23,512 bases of DNA from Bacteroidota bacterium (GCA_963169595.1 CAUJFM010000090.1:1-23512), one strand, 5' to 3'; counted from the first letter of the stretch, positions 8,903 to 16,430 are shown. The notes: a model not told the origin generated them from the sequence alone. Numbers and translations are program-made.

Positions 8903-9658
8903 ATGGACAGCAGGTCCCTCACCCTGCATTGCAGCGGTCCTGAAGCTGCCTTACTGCTTCCCGCGGACGACCTGGTCCTGCCGGAAGGAGGCATCCACGC
9001 GTGGTTCGGGCCGATCGGGCCACATGGGGCTGAGCTCGCGCAGCTGGAATCCCTGCTCGACGCGGATGAACTGCGCCGTGCGGACCGCTTCCGTTTCGCG
9101 CACGACCGGGAACGGTACATCGTGGGCCATGGTCTGCTGCGCCGGGTGCTGAGCCATTACCTCGGGACCGCACCACGGGACATCGCCTTCGCGCGCGGCG
9201 CCCACGGCAAACCCTACCTCCCAGAACAGGGCATCCAGTTCAACTTCAGCGACACGAAGGACGGCATCCTGATCGCTGTGGGGCGCGGATTGGAGGTGGG
9301 CGCTGATGTGGAGACCATGCAGCGCACCGTGGACCACCTCGCCGTGAGCACCCACTACTTCACACCCGAGGAACAGGAGGACATCCTGCGTTCATCCGAT
9401 ACCAAGCGGCGTTTCCTGGAACTGTGGACCCGCAAGGAGGCCGTGCTGAAGGCCAGCGGCGTGGGGATCATGGACGACCTGAAGGTGCTGCGCGTGGACC
9501 CAGCCTTGGTCTCCCTCACCATCCGGCATGCCGAGTTCCTGCGGATGGCCCACGACCAATACCATGTGGGAACCTGGAGCCTGGGTGAGGACCACATCAT
9601 CAGCCTGGCCACGCCCGAAGCGCCTGAGCAGGTGCGGTTCTTCGCGCTGGAACCCTGA
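8903..9658 (+). CDS. 4'-phosphopantetheinyl transferase, Sfp type
   Basis: A 251-residue cytosolic enzyme that would transfer phosphopantetheine from CoA to the active serine of carrier domains. The family signature is clear: GADVE with acidic residues Asp135 and Glu137 (Mg-CoA binding), followed by WTRKEAVLK with Lys178, Glu179 and Lys183. The length matches Sfp/Gsp/EntD-type enzymes rather than the about 125-residue AcpS type. It lies 156 bases downstream of the NRPS gene on the same strand. The natural partners are therefore Ser976 of the ACP and Ser1034 of the PCP in the two megasynthase genes. The pairing is inferred from position. It could also serve other carrier proteins of the cell. 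ATG at 8903 is the only start that fits the family length. Confidence 0.93.
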   Translation: MDSRSLTLHCSGPEAALLLPADDLVLPEGGIHAWFGPIGPHGAELAQLESLLDADELRRADRFRFAHDRERYIVGHGLLRRVLSHYLGTAPRDIAFARGAHGKPYLPEQGIQFNFSDTKDGILIAVGRGLEVGADVETMQRTVDHLAVSTHYFTPEEQEDILRSSDTKRRFLELWTRKEAVLKASGVGIMDDLKVLRVDPALVSLTIRHAEFLRMAHDQYHVGTWSLGEDHIISLATPEAPEQVRFFALEP

Positions 9659-9659
9659 G

Positions 9660-11084
9660 CTATTCCTCACCCCAGAACCGCGGGTGGAAATTGACCAGGT
9701 AGAGCCGCTCGGTGGCGCGGGTCACAGCGGTGTACAGCCAACGCACGTACTCCGTGTCGATCATCTCCTCGGTGATGTAGCCCTGGTCCACGAAGACGGT
9801 GTCCCATTGCCCGCCCTGTGCCTTGTGCGCCGTAACGGCATAGGCGTACTTCACCTGAAGGGCGTTGATGTGGGGATCCTCCTTGATGGTGCGGTACTGC
9901 TGCGCCTTGGAAAGCACCGGCCGCGCGGCCAGGACCGACCGCTGGAGCAGCCGCTGTTGCTCGAAGGGGAGCGATGGGGTGCTCGCCGCCAGCACATCGA
10001 GCATCACCTTCACATCCAGTTCCCGCTCCTCCGTGCCGGTCCACCAACGAACGGTGACATCCGCGAAGCGCAGACCGTAGGCCTCCTCCACGCGGTGCAC
10101 ACGGTCCACCAATAGCGCCTCGCCGTTGGCGATCAGCTCAGCCTTTCCATTGCGCCCGGCCCAGAAGTAGTTGTTCCGCACCACCATGAGCCGGTCGCCC
10201 GCACAGAGCTCTTCCTCGAAGCCATGGATCCGTGCGCGCACCTCCTGGCTGTAGGCGAAAGCGCGTTTGTTGCTGCGGCAGATCACGCACACCTCGTCGT
10301 CGCCCACCCGTGCGTAGGCCGTCTCCAGCGCGTCCTGCAGGTCGTGTCCGTCCACCCGGAGCACATCGCGGTAGCCTGTCATGAACCGCGGTTGCGGGGT
10401 GGCCTCCTCCAGTGTGGCCCGCAACGCCGTGGCGGTGGCCAGGATGCCGGACGCCTCGGCCTGACGGACCACCTCGGTCAGTTCCACCGCACCGGCCGTG
10501 ATCCCCTCCTCGCGCAGGGCCTTCACATCGAGCGCCGGGCTGTGCGCATTGCCCACCGGCGGCAGCTGGGCCGGATCGCCGATGAGGAGGAGCTTGCAGC
10601 CCGGGGCGCTGAAGACATGCTCAAAGAGGTCGGTAAGCAGATCGCGGTCACCGAAGGCACCCTCACCACCCCCGCGACCGATCATGGACGCTTCGTCCAC
10701 GATGAACAGGGCGTTGGTGTCGCGGTTCGGCGTCAGGCCCAGCCCCACCGGCCCATCGTCATCATCGCCCCCCACCCGGTAGATACGCCGGTGGATGGTA
10801 CCCGCGGAGGCCCGGGCATAGGCACCCAGCACCTTGGCCGCACGGCCCGTGGGCGCCAGCAGGACGACGCGCTTCCGTTCAGCGGCCAGCACCCGCACCA
10901 GCGCACCCACCAACGTGGTCTTGCCCGTGCCCGCATAGCCCTTCAGCACCAGCGTGGCGTGCGGTCGATCGGTGGCCAGCAGCCGTTCCAGCGCCTCGGC
11001 CGCGCGCTGCTGCCCCGCGGTGGGCGGATGGCCAAGGGCATCGAGCAGACGGGTGGAAAGGCCCCTGACGGCGGCTGCGGACAT
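9660..11084 (-). CDS. RecD-like ATP-dependent DNA helicase (AAA family)
   Basis: A 474-residue superfamily 1B helicase related to the motor part of RecD. Numbering from the chosen ATG (11084, protein begins MSAAAVRGLS): Walker A GYAGTGKTT at 49-57, Walker B in FIVDEASM, motif III in LLIGDPAQLPPVG, then the C-terminal UvrD-like half with AVTAHKAQG and the arginine-finger motif YTAVTRA. The frame stays open upstream to 11312. That stretch has no family similarity and overlaps the promoter of the divergent gene, so I left it out. The gene has no RecB or RecC neighbour, so it is probably a stand-alone helicase in DNA repair or replication. Helicases of this type sit beside DUF3822 and rsmD in other Bacteroidota, from general knowledge. 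The stop lies two bases from the convergent PPTase stop. Confidence 0.9.
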   Translation of the reverse strand: MSAAAVRGLSTRLLDALGHPPTAGQQRAAEALERLLATDRPHATLVLKGYAGTGKTTLVGALVRVLAAERKRVVLLAPTGRAAKVLGAYARASAGTIHRRIYRVGGDDDDGPVGLGLTPNRDTNALFIVDEASMIGRGGGEGAFGDRDLLTDLFEHVFSAPGCKLLLIGDPAQLPPVGNAHSPALDVKALREEGITAGAVELTEVVRQAEASGILATATALRATLEEATPQPRFMTGYRDVLRVDGHDLQDALETAYARVGDDEVCVICRSNKRAFAYSQEVRARIHGFEEELCAGDRLMVVRNNYFWAGRNGKAELIANGEALLVDRVHRVEEAYGLRFADVTVRWWTGTEERELDVKVMLDVLAASTPSLPFEQQRLLQRSVLAARPVLSKAQQYRTIKEDPHINALQVKYAYAVTAHKAQGGQWDTVFVDQGYITEEMIDTEYVRWLYTAVTRATERLYLVNFHPRFWGEE

Positions 11085-11152
11085 GGTGAACGGAACCGCC
11101 TTCGAGCACCCGTGGCATGGGGCTGAACGGCGATGCGGTGAAATTACGCGCT

Positions 11153-11160
11153 TACCTTTG
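11153..11160 (+). promoter_or_regulatory. Bacteroidota-type -7 box (TACCTTTG) for the DUF3822-rsmD-coaD operon
   Basis: TACCTTTG is a perfect match to the Bacteroidota primary-sigma -7 consensus TAnnTTTG. It lies about 93 bases upstream of the DUF3822 ATG in the divergent spacer 11085-11252. Immediately downstream, an 11-bp unit CTGCGAACGCG is repeated twice in tandem (11167-11188), a possible regulator site. No clear -33 element was recognised. Confidence 0.6.
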
Positions 11161-11219
11161 GCCGCCCTGCGAACGCGCTGCGAACGCGGGCTTCCCCCGA
11201 CCCACCACGGGCGTGGGAA

Positions 11220-11251
11220 CGAACCATCGACCATACGACCGCACGACCACC
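11220..11251 (+). repeat. Octamer-period degenerate repeat upstream of DUF3822 gene
   Basis: Four consecutive octamers, CGAACCAT, CGACCATA, CGACCGCA and CGACCACC, share the core CGA(C)CC and end one base before the ATG at 11253. They would form part of the 5' leader. The same 8-base periodicity, with other units, recurs in other spacers of the window. The function is unknown. Confidence 0.45.
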
Positions 11252-11252
11252 C

Positions 11253-12053
11253 ATGGACCGAGGCAGCCTGACCGCAGCGCGGTACGATCCGCACCGGCCC
11301 AAGGCCCACCACCTGAGCATCCTATGTGCTCCGGGGCTCACGGCCTGGTGCGTGCAGGATGTGGGCGATGGCTCCCTGTTGGCCCTGCATTGGAGCGAGG
11401 ATGCGGCCGTGCTGCAGGACCCGCACTTCCCGGTGCAACCCGTTTCCGTCTCGTTCATCACCCTGCCGGAATGGAGCACGATGGTGCCGCAGGGCGTGCT
11501 GGAACCCGGCACCGAGGCGGACCATCTCGCCTTCGTGCACGGACGCCTGCCGAGCGGCGCCATGCGCGATGAGCCCGTGCGCAGCCTGGGCGCCACGTGC
11601 ATCTATGTGCACGACGACGTGACCGAGCGCGCCGTGCTGGAACGCGTGCCGAATGCGCGCGCGTTGCCCATGCAGGGCCTCATGGTCCGTTCGGCGCTGA
11701 GCCGGGCCCACGAAGGCCCCTGCATGCTCATGCACCGAGGTCATGACCGGCTGGACGTGGCCATCGCCGACCGCGGCCGCGTGCTGATGAGCAACACCTA
11801 TCCCGCGCGCACCGGACAGGACCTCCTCTACTTCACACTGCTGGCGCTGGAGCGGACCGGACTTTCCCCGAAGACCTGCCCCGTGCAGGTGAGCGGCACG
11901 CACCTCACCGATGGCGAGCGCGGATTGCTGGGCCGCTACTTGGACCACATGGTCCCCGCCACGGTCCCGCTGCCCGTCGAGCTGCAGGCCCCCGCCGGCC
12001 CGATGGCCGACCGCTGGATGGCCCTGCTGGAACAGTTCGCATGCGTATCGTAG
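11253..12053 (+). CDS. DUF3822 family protein
   Basis: A 266-residue protein that I assign to DUF3822, a family of unknown function found essentially in Bacteroidota. I rely on its length, its position directly before rsmD, and features such as the FITLPEWSTMVPQGVLEPG segment (about residues 69-87, the part that resembles family members) and the Gly/Asp-rich IADRGRVLMSNTY stretch. No signal peptide or membrane segment is visible, so it should be cytosolic. It is the first gene of an operon with rsmD and coaD. Its last 13 bases overlap the rsmD start, which suggests translational coupling and a link to ribosome or translation-related functions. The biochemical activity is not known to me. Confidence 0.75.
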   Translation: MDRGSLTAARYDPHRPKAHHLSILCAPGLTAWCVQDVGDGSLLALHWSEDAAVLQDPHFPVQPVSVSFITLPEWSTMVPQGVLEPGTEADHLAFVHGRLPSGAMRDEPVRSLGATCIYVHDDVTERAVLERVPNARALPMQGLMVRSALSRAHEGPCMLMHRGHDRLDVAIADRGRVLMSNTYPARTGQDLLYFTLLALERTGLSPKTCPVQVSGTHLTDGERGLLGRYLDHMVPATVPLPVELQAPAGPMADRWMALLEQFACVS

Positions 12054-12598
12054 GCGGCAAATACCGGAACCGGCGCCTGCATCCCCCCCGGGAGATGGAG
12101 GCGCGGCCCACCACCGACTTCGCCAAGGAGGGGCTCTTCAACGTGCTGCAGCACAGTGTCCCCCTGGAGGACATCCGGGTGCTGGACCTCTTCGCCGGAA
12201 CAGGCAACATCTCGTTGGAATTCCTTTCGCGGGGCGCGGCGGAAGTGATCTCGGTGGAACAGGACCGGACCCTCTTCGACTTCATGCAGCGGACCTCGCG
12301 TGAGCTTGGGGAGACCCACTGGCGGATGGTGCGCGGCGATGTGTTCACCTTCCTGAACAGCCACCGGGGGCGGTACGACATCATTTTCGCCGACCCTCCC
12401 TTCCGCATGGAGGGCATCGAGCGGATCCCTACCTTGGTGTTCGCTGCGGAACTGTTGGAGCCGGAGGGGATGCTCATAATCGAGCACCACGAGAAGCTCG
12501 ACCTGGGCCAGCTACCGGGCTATGTCCGCACCCGCACCTACGGGCTGATCCACTTCAGCTTCTTCACCACCCCCACGCACGAACAACCCGCCACATGA
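12041..12598 (+). CDS. rsmD: 16S rRNA (guanine(966)-N(2))-methyltransferase RsmD
   Basis: A 185-residue SAM-dependent methyltransferase that modifies G966 (E. coli numbering) of 16S rRNA during 30S assembly. The sequence begins MRIVGGKYRNRRL, the characteristic start of the family. The SAM-binding motif I is LDLFAGTGN at about 49-57, an acidic SVEQD follows at the end of the second strand, and the catalytic motif is FADPPF, the N/DPPF/Y form used by base N-methyltransferases. The length matches the family. The start overlaps the DUF3822 stop by 13 bases, and the stop overlaps the coaD start by four bases, so all three genes are probably co-translated. Confidence 0.95.
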   Translation: MRIVGGKYRNRRLHPPREMEARPTTDFAKEGLFNVLQHSVPLEDIRVLDLFAGTGNISLEFLSRGAAEVISVEQDRTLFDFMQRTSRELGETHWRMVRGDVFTFLNSHRGRYDIIFADPPFRMEGIERIPTLVFAAELLEPEGMLIIEHHEKLDLGQLPGYVRTRTYGLIHFSFFTTPTHEQPAT

Positions 12599-13059
12599 GC
12601 CAGCCCATCGCGGTCTTCCCCGGCAGCTTCGACCCGATCACCAACGGGCATGTGTCCATCGTGCGCCGCGCGCTGCCCCTGTTCGGGAAGGTGATCGTGG
12701 GCATGGGGGTGAACCACACGAAGCAGAGCATGTTCACGGTGGAGCAGCGCATCACGTGGATCCGGGAAGCGTTCGCCAACGAACCGAAAGTGGAGGCCAT
12801 GCCCTTCGAGGGGCTCACGGTGGACCTATGCCGTCGCGTGGGCGCCACCTTCATCCTCCGCGGCCTGCGCAACAGCATCGACCATGGCTATGAGCGCAGC
12901 ATCGCCCTGATGAACCGCCAGCTGTCCGGCGTGGAGACCATCTTCCTGCCCTCGGCACCCGAGCATGGCCACATCAGCAGCACCATCGTGCGCGAGCTGC
13001 TGGCCAATAAGGCCGATGTATCCGCGTTGGTCCCGATGGACCTTCGTTCGATCCGGTGA
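12595..13059 (+). CDS. coaD: Phosphopantetheine adenylyltransferase CoaD
   Basis: A 154-residue enzyme of the penultimate step of coenzyme A biosynthesis (4'-phosphopantetheine + ATP to dephospho-CoA + PPi). The nucleotidyltransferase signature is complete: FPGSFDPITNGH with the TNGH form of the (H/T)xGH motif near residues 17-20, the RGLRN motif in the middle, and the EHGHISST..R motif toward the C-terminus. It overlaps rsmD by four bases (ATGA). CoA is also the phosphopantetheine donor of the Sfp-type transferase at 8903-9658, but that gene lies in a different transcription unit and no regulatory link is visible. Confidence 0.97.
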   Translation: MSQPIAVFPGSFDPITNGHVSIVRRALPLFGKVIVGMGVNHTKQSMFTVEQRITWIREAFANEPKVEAMPFEGLTVDLCRRVGATFILRGLRNSIDHGYERSIALMNRQLSGVETIFLPSAPEHGHISSTIVRELLANKADVSALVPMDLRSIR

Positions 13060-14564
13060 TGCGCACCCTGGCACTGACCTTCTTCCTCCTGTGGCGGCTG
13101 GCCTGCACGGCGGGGCCGATGACCATCGAGCTCAGTGCCCCCACCTATGCCGGACAGGTGGTGCGCCTGTACCGCTACGATGACCTCTTCACGCTGCGCA
13201 CGGTGCGGCTCACCGAAGCGCTGATCTCCAGCACCGGCACCGCCCATCTGGAGGCCGACGTGAACGGCACCGCCAAGCTCCAACTGCGCATCGGCAATAC
13301 CTCGGGCGACCTCTATGCCCGACCGGGGATCACCCTGCACATCACCTTTCCGCCGCCCCCCACGGGTACGGCCCGCAGCCTCGGCACCACCACGCGCGTG
13401 GCCCTGGAGTTCACCGAACTGGACCCGCTGGACATCAACGCGCTGACCACCGACCTCAACGAGCGGGTGGATGCCTTCATCGCCGAGGACCTGGCCACAG
13501 ATGAGGCCGCCGGCATGCAGGCCTTGGCCGTGCGCCGCACCAACGACCAGGCGCCGGACACCAGTGCCCCTCAGCGGCCCGCCACCTTGTTCGTGACACC
13601 GATGCTCTCCACGGCCCGCGTGGACACCTTCGAGCACAAGCTGCGGCGCTTCTATGCGGAGGTGAAGGATCCCTGGTTCGCGCATTACCTGGACAACAGC
13701 ATGGCCGGGTTGCGCCAGGGCACCCGCACCTCCGAGCGCGAGACCCATGAACGGTGGATCAAAGGGCGTGCACTGCACTACGACGACCCCGAGCAGGTGC
13801 GTTTCCTCCGCAGCTTCTATGCGGACCTGCTGCCGGCCTTCGTGCACCGGTACAACGATGAGGCGCTGCAACGGGCGCTCCAGGCACGCTCTGCCGACAG
13901 CCTCACCGCCGTGTTCGCGCGGCACGACTTCCTGAAGGACGACGACCGCCTGTGCGAACTGGTGGCCATGGACCAACTGTACCAGCACTACCACGCCAAG
14001 TACCTCGACCGGCAGGCCGTGCAGGTCATGCTGGGACAGTGGGCATCCTCCTCGCGGTACATGGAACACCGGACCATCGCGGCGAACATGCTCTGGGACC
14101 GCACGGCCATGCAACCCGGCAGCACACTGCCCCCGATGCTGTTGGAGGACGTGCGCGGGCAGCGCGTGGAACTGGACAGCCTGCTGAGCGGCCCGGTGTG
14201 CCTGGTGATCACGGCCAGCTGGTGCACATATTGCGAACTGGAGATGGCCGGGCTGGAACAACTGCAGGCGACCTACAAGGACCAGATCGCCATCATCGCC
14301 ATCAGTCTGGACAGCAGCCTGGCCGATCTGCGGGCCTACCGCAAGACCCATCCCGCGCAGGACTTCCGCTGGCTGCATGCCCTCGCCGACCAGCAATTGC
14401 GCGAGGACCTGCGGTTGCGCAGCCTGCCGGCCTTCTACCTGCTGAACAACGGCGTGCTGGCCCGCTCACCGGCCCCCATGCCAAGCACGGGGCTCGGTGC
14501 CCTGTTCCATCAAGTGAAGGTGCAGGCCGAGCAGGACGGCCGCATCAAAGTGTGGGACGACTGA
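13059..14564 (+). CDS. Secreted TlpA-like thioredoxin-fold protein
   Basis: A 501-residue protein beginning with a probable signal peptide (MRTLALTFFLLWRLACTAGP), so it should act in the periplasm. The first 360 or so residues are not recognised. They include a beta-rich stretch to about residue 110, followed by charged, helical-looking sequence. From about 365 there is a TlpA/AhpC-type thioredoxin fold: PGSTLPPMLLEDVRG leads into VITASWCTYCELEM with redox cysteines Cys389 and Cys392, followed by IAIIAISLDSS and the cis-proline region RSLPAFYLL. Bacteroidota have many such long thiol-disulfide oxidoreductases; the substrate is unknown. The ATG at 13059 shares one base with the coaD stop (TGATG). 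A GTG at 13056 is an alternative. The 3' end overlaps the convergent NUDIX gene by 20 bases. Confidence 0.85.
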   Translation: MRTLALTFFLLWRLACTAGPMTIELSAPTYAGQVVRLYRYDDLFTLRTVRLTEALISSTGTAHLEADVNGTAKLQLRIGNTSGDLYARPGITLHITFPPPPTGTARSLGTTTRVALEFTELDPLDINALTTDLNERVDAFIAEDLATDEAAGMQALAVRRTNDQAPDTSAPQRPATLFVTPMLSTARVDTFEHKLRRFYAEVKDPWFAHYLDNSMAGLRQGTRTSERETHERWIKGRALHYDDPEQVRFLRSFYADLLPAFVHRYNDEALQRALQARSADSLTAVFARHDFLKDDDRLCELVAMDQLYQHYHAKYLDRQAVQVMLGQWASSSRYMEHRTIAANMLWDRTAMQPGSTLPPMLLEDVRGQRVELDSLLSGPVCLVITASWCTYCELEMAGLEQLQATYKDQIAIIAISLDSSLADLRAYRKTHPAQDFRWLHALADQQLREDLRLRSLPAFYLLNNGVLARSPAPMPSTGLGALFHQVKVQAEQDGRIKVWDD

Positions 14565-15195
14565 CCGCCTTGTGCCGTTCGGCCTCCCAGGCCAGCACCA
14601 CGGGCAGCAGGGAGGGATAGGTGTCCGCCTTCATCGCCGGAAGTTCGTCCGCTGCCATCCAGCGCACCTCCTCGATGTCCTCTTCAAGTTGGGGCGTGAG
14701 CGCCTCCTCGGACGAGGCCCGCATGAGGTACCAGTCCGTGCGTTTCAGGTGCAGGCGTCCCTTGCGTTCGTAGGTGTGCCAGGTGCAGGGCAGTTCGCCC
14801 ACGATGCGCAGGCGTTGCAGCCCACATTCCTCGGTGACCTCGCGAATGGCGGCTTCCGGAATGCCCTCCCCGGGGTCCACCTTGCCCTTGGGGAGGTCCC
14901 ACTTGCCCAGCCGCCGGATCACCAACAGCCGGCCCTGCTCGTCCGTGACCGCACCACCCGCCGCCTGCACCGGCTCGTAGCCCTCCCGGAACCGCGACCA
15001 CAACGCCGTGAGCGGCAGACCGTGCAGCACCAGGCCTTGCATCGTGGGCGTGGCGCTGAACAGGGCCACCGCGCGGTCCACCTCCTCTGGCACATCGATG
15101 CGCAGCGCCACCCATTGCTCGGGCACGGGGTCGGGCACCGCCTCGGCGATCACCAGCGGCCTCCCCTCGATGTAAACGTCGTACCTTCGTGGCAT
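14545..15195 (-). CDS. NUDIX hydrolase
   Basis: A 216-residue protein with a complete Nudix box at 104-126 (G, x5, E, x7, REVTEECGL), the Mg-binding site for hydrolysis of nucleoside diphosphates linked to another group. The LGKWDLPKGK lead-in is typical of the ADP-ribose/Ap4A-like branch, but the substrate cannot be read from sequence. The N-terminal 75 residues (MPRRYDVYIEGRPLV...) are the extra region seen in Bacteroidota homologues that lie beside pyrE. I chose the ATG at 15195 because the frame upstream lies inside pyrE and resembles no family start. This start overlaps the pyrE start in the tetramer CATG. A box resembling TAnnTTTG but one base short (TACTTTG on the minus strand, 15226-15220) may be its promoter. 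Confidence 0.92.
   Translation of the reverse strand: MPRRYDVYIEGRPLVIAEAVPDPVPEQWVALRIDVPEEVDRAVALFSATPTMQGLVLHGLPLTALWSRFREGYEPVQAAGGAVTDEQGRLLVIRRLGKWDLPKGKVDPGEGIPEAAIREVTEECGLQRLRIVGELPCTWHTYERKGRLHLKRTDWYLMRASSEEALTPQLEEDIEEVRWMAADELPAMKADTYPSLLPVVLAWEAERHKAVSRPTL
15182..15189 (+). promoter_or_regulatory. -7 box (TACCTTCG) for pyrE
   Basis: TACCTTCG matches the Bacteroidota -7 consensus TAnnTTTG at seven of eight positions and ends four bases before the pyrE ATG at 15194. Transcription would start at or within a few bases of the start codon, giving a leaderless or nearly leaderless mRNA. The box lies inside the first codons of the divergent NUDIX gene only if that gene starts further upstream than 15195. 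With the chosen start it is within its coding sequence on the other strand. Confidence 0.5.
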
Positions 15196-15847
15196 GCCTT
15201 CGCAGCTCGATCCGGCGCTCAAAGTAGCCGAATTCCTCCTCCAGATCAAGGCCGTCAAACTTAGCCCGAAGAAGCCCTACACCTGGGCCTCCGGTTGGAA
15301 GAGCCCGATCTATTGCGACAACCGCAAGACCCTCTCCTACCCGCCCATCCGCACCTACATCCGGCAGCAGTTCGTGCACGTGATCAACAGCGAGTTCGGG
15401 CGGCCGGACATGATCGCCGGGGTGGCCACGGGCGGCATCGCGCATGGTGCACTGGTGGCACACGACCTGGGCCTCCCGTTCATCTATGTGCGGAGCGATG
15501 CGAAGGGCCACGGCCTGCGCAACCAGGTGGAGGGCGACCTCACGGTGGGCCGCAGCGTGGTGGTGGTGGAGGACCTGGTGAGCACCGGCAAGAGCAGCCT
15601 CAACGCCGTGCAGGCCCTGCGCGACGCCGGTTGCGAGGTGAAAGGCATGGTGAGCATCTTCACCTACGGCTTCGACGAGGCCACGAAGGCCTTTGCCAAC
15701 GAGAAGGTCACGCTCCGTTCCCTCACCAACTACAGCATCCTGCTGGACCAGGCCTTGCGCAGCGACTACATCACCGAAAAGGACCTGCTGCCACTGAACG
15801 AGTGGCGCAAGGACCCTGCCGGCTGGGGTGTGGAAAGCAAGGTGTGA
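15194..15847 (+). CDS. pyrE: Orotate phosphoribosyltransferase
   Basis: A 217-residue enzyme of de novo pyrimidine synthesis (orotate + PRPP to OMP + PPi). The N-terminus carries FLLQIKAVKLSPKKPYTWASG and the KSPIYCDNR orotate-binding segment. The middle has GVATGGIAHGALVA, and the PRPP-binding signature VEDLVSTGKS is at 125-134. The length is typical. The start is fixed by family alignment from memory: Bacteroidota PyrE proteins begin close to the AEFLLQIKAVKL segment. The gene is divergent from the NUDIX hydrolase with overlapping start codons and is followed by a SRPBCC gene after 130 bases, an arrangement familiar in Bacteroidota. Confidence 0.96.
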   Translation: MPSQLDPALKVAEFLLQIKAVKLSPKKPYTWASGWKSPIYCDNRKTLSYPPIRTYIRQQFVHVINSEFGRPDMIAGVATGGIAHGALVAHDLGLPFIYVRSDAKGHGLRNQVEGDLTVGRSVVVVEDLVSTGKSSLNAVQALRDAGCEVKGMVSIFTYGFDEATKAFANEKVTLRSLTNYSILLDQALRSDYITEKDLLPLNEWRKDPAGWGVESKV

Positions 15848-15850
15848 GGG

Positions 15851-15885
15851 TTGGTTGATGGGTGTTGGTTGTTAGTTGATGGCTG
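15851..15885 (+). repeat. Heptamer-period degenerate repeat after pyrE
   Basis: Five consecutive heptamers, TTGGTTG, ATGGGTG, TTGGTTG, TTAGTTG and ATGGCTG, start four bases after the pyrE stop (consensus wTrGkTG). This is the only structure I see in the 15848-15977 spacer. No hairpin or T-run follows. Compare the other 7/8-base-period spacers in this window. Confidence 0.6.
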
Positions 15886-15977
15886 TCCGGGAGGTCCGGA
15901 CCGAAGTGGAGATCAACCGGTGGGCTGATCGGCGCACGATCGCGACCGAGGCCGGCCAAGAACAGGAACGGAACAGC

Positions 15978-16379
15978 ATGACCACGATCGAAAGCAAACA
16001 GGTGCGCATCGCCAAACCGGCGGCCGAACTCCACACCTTCCTCACGGACATGAACAACTTCCAGCAGCTGCTGCCGCAGGACCGCATCAGCGACTGGAAG
16101 AGCGACGGCCGTTCGTGCTCGTTCAAGGTGCAAGGGGCCGCCACCATCGGGCTGGAACTGGCCGGAGGTGAAGCACCCGGTCACCTGGTACTGAAGGCCA
16201 CCGAGCGCAGTCCCTTCCCGTTCACGCTGGACGTGTTCCTGAAGGAAGAGGGTGGCGTGACCACCGCCTGGCAGGAGTTCAAGGGCGACATCAACCCCTT
16301 CATCAAGATGATGGTGGAGAAGCCCCTGAAGAACCTCTTCGACCACATCGCTGACCGGATGGCGGCGATCCATGGGTAG
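15978..16379 (+). CDS. SRPBCC family protein
   Basis: A 133-residue protein of the START/Bet v1-like SRPBCC superfamily, small soluble helix-grip proteins with a hydrophobic ligand cavity. The sequence fits the fold: a first strand MTTIESKQVRI, then the paired helices KPAAELHTFLTDMNNFQQLLP, then a run of strands, and a long C-terminal helix FIKMMVEKPLKNLFDHIADRM. I set the start at the ATG at 15978. The frame is open further left from a TTG at 15876, but that part is unlike the family and overlaps the heptamer repeats. Homologues lie next to pyrE in other Bacteroidota. The ligand and function are unknown. Confidence 0.85.
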   Translation: MTTIESKQVRIAKPAAELHTFLTDMNNFQQLLPQDRISDWKSDGRSCSFKVQGAATIGLELAGGEAPGHLVLKATERSPFPFTLDVFLKEEGGVTTAWQEFKGDINPFIKMMVEKPLKNLFDHIADRMAAIHG

Positions 16380-16382
16380 AAC

Positions 16383-16430
16383 AGGTGTTCATGTGCTCAT
16401 GTGGTCATGTGCCCATTGGGTCATGGGCTC
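16383..16430 (+). repeat. Octamer-period degenerate repeat, ATGTGNYC family (copy A)
   Basis: Six octamers in a row: AGGTGTTC, ATGTGCTC, ATGTGGTC, ATGTGCCC, ATTGGGTC, ATGGGCTC. They begin four bases after the SRPBCC stop. The 16-mer ATGTGGTCATGTGCCC at 16399-16414 recurs exactly at 18959-18974 in the rsmG leader, in the same orientation. The remainder of the 16380-16497 spacer shows no promoter that I could recognise. Confidence 0.75.

Noticed and set aside
9659..9670. tRNA, rRNA or other RNA gene in the gaps between genes
   Set aside because: I looked through the spacers (none over 200 bases) for cloverleaf arms and CCA-adjacent acceptor stems and found none. Apart from the hairpins and repeats listed, they show no RNA-gene structure. 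The gap cited here is a one-base space between convergent stops.
11085..11312. N-terminal extension of the RecD-like helicase to the first possible start
   Set aside because: The extra 76 residues are Arg/Ser/Pro-rich without family similarity and would run over the promoter and start codon of the divergent DUF3822 gene. The ATG at 11084 gives a normal N-terminus.
15876..15977. N-terminal extension of the SRPBCC protein
   Set aside because: It starts from a TTG inside the heptamer repeat and encodes 34 residues unlike the family. The ATG at 15978 matches the expected first beta strand.
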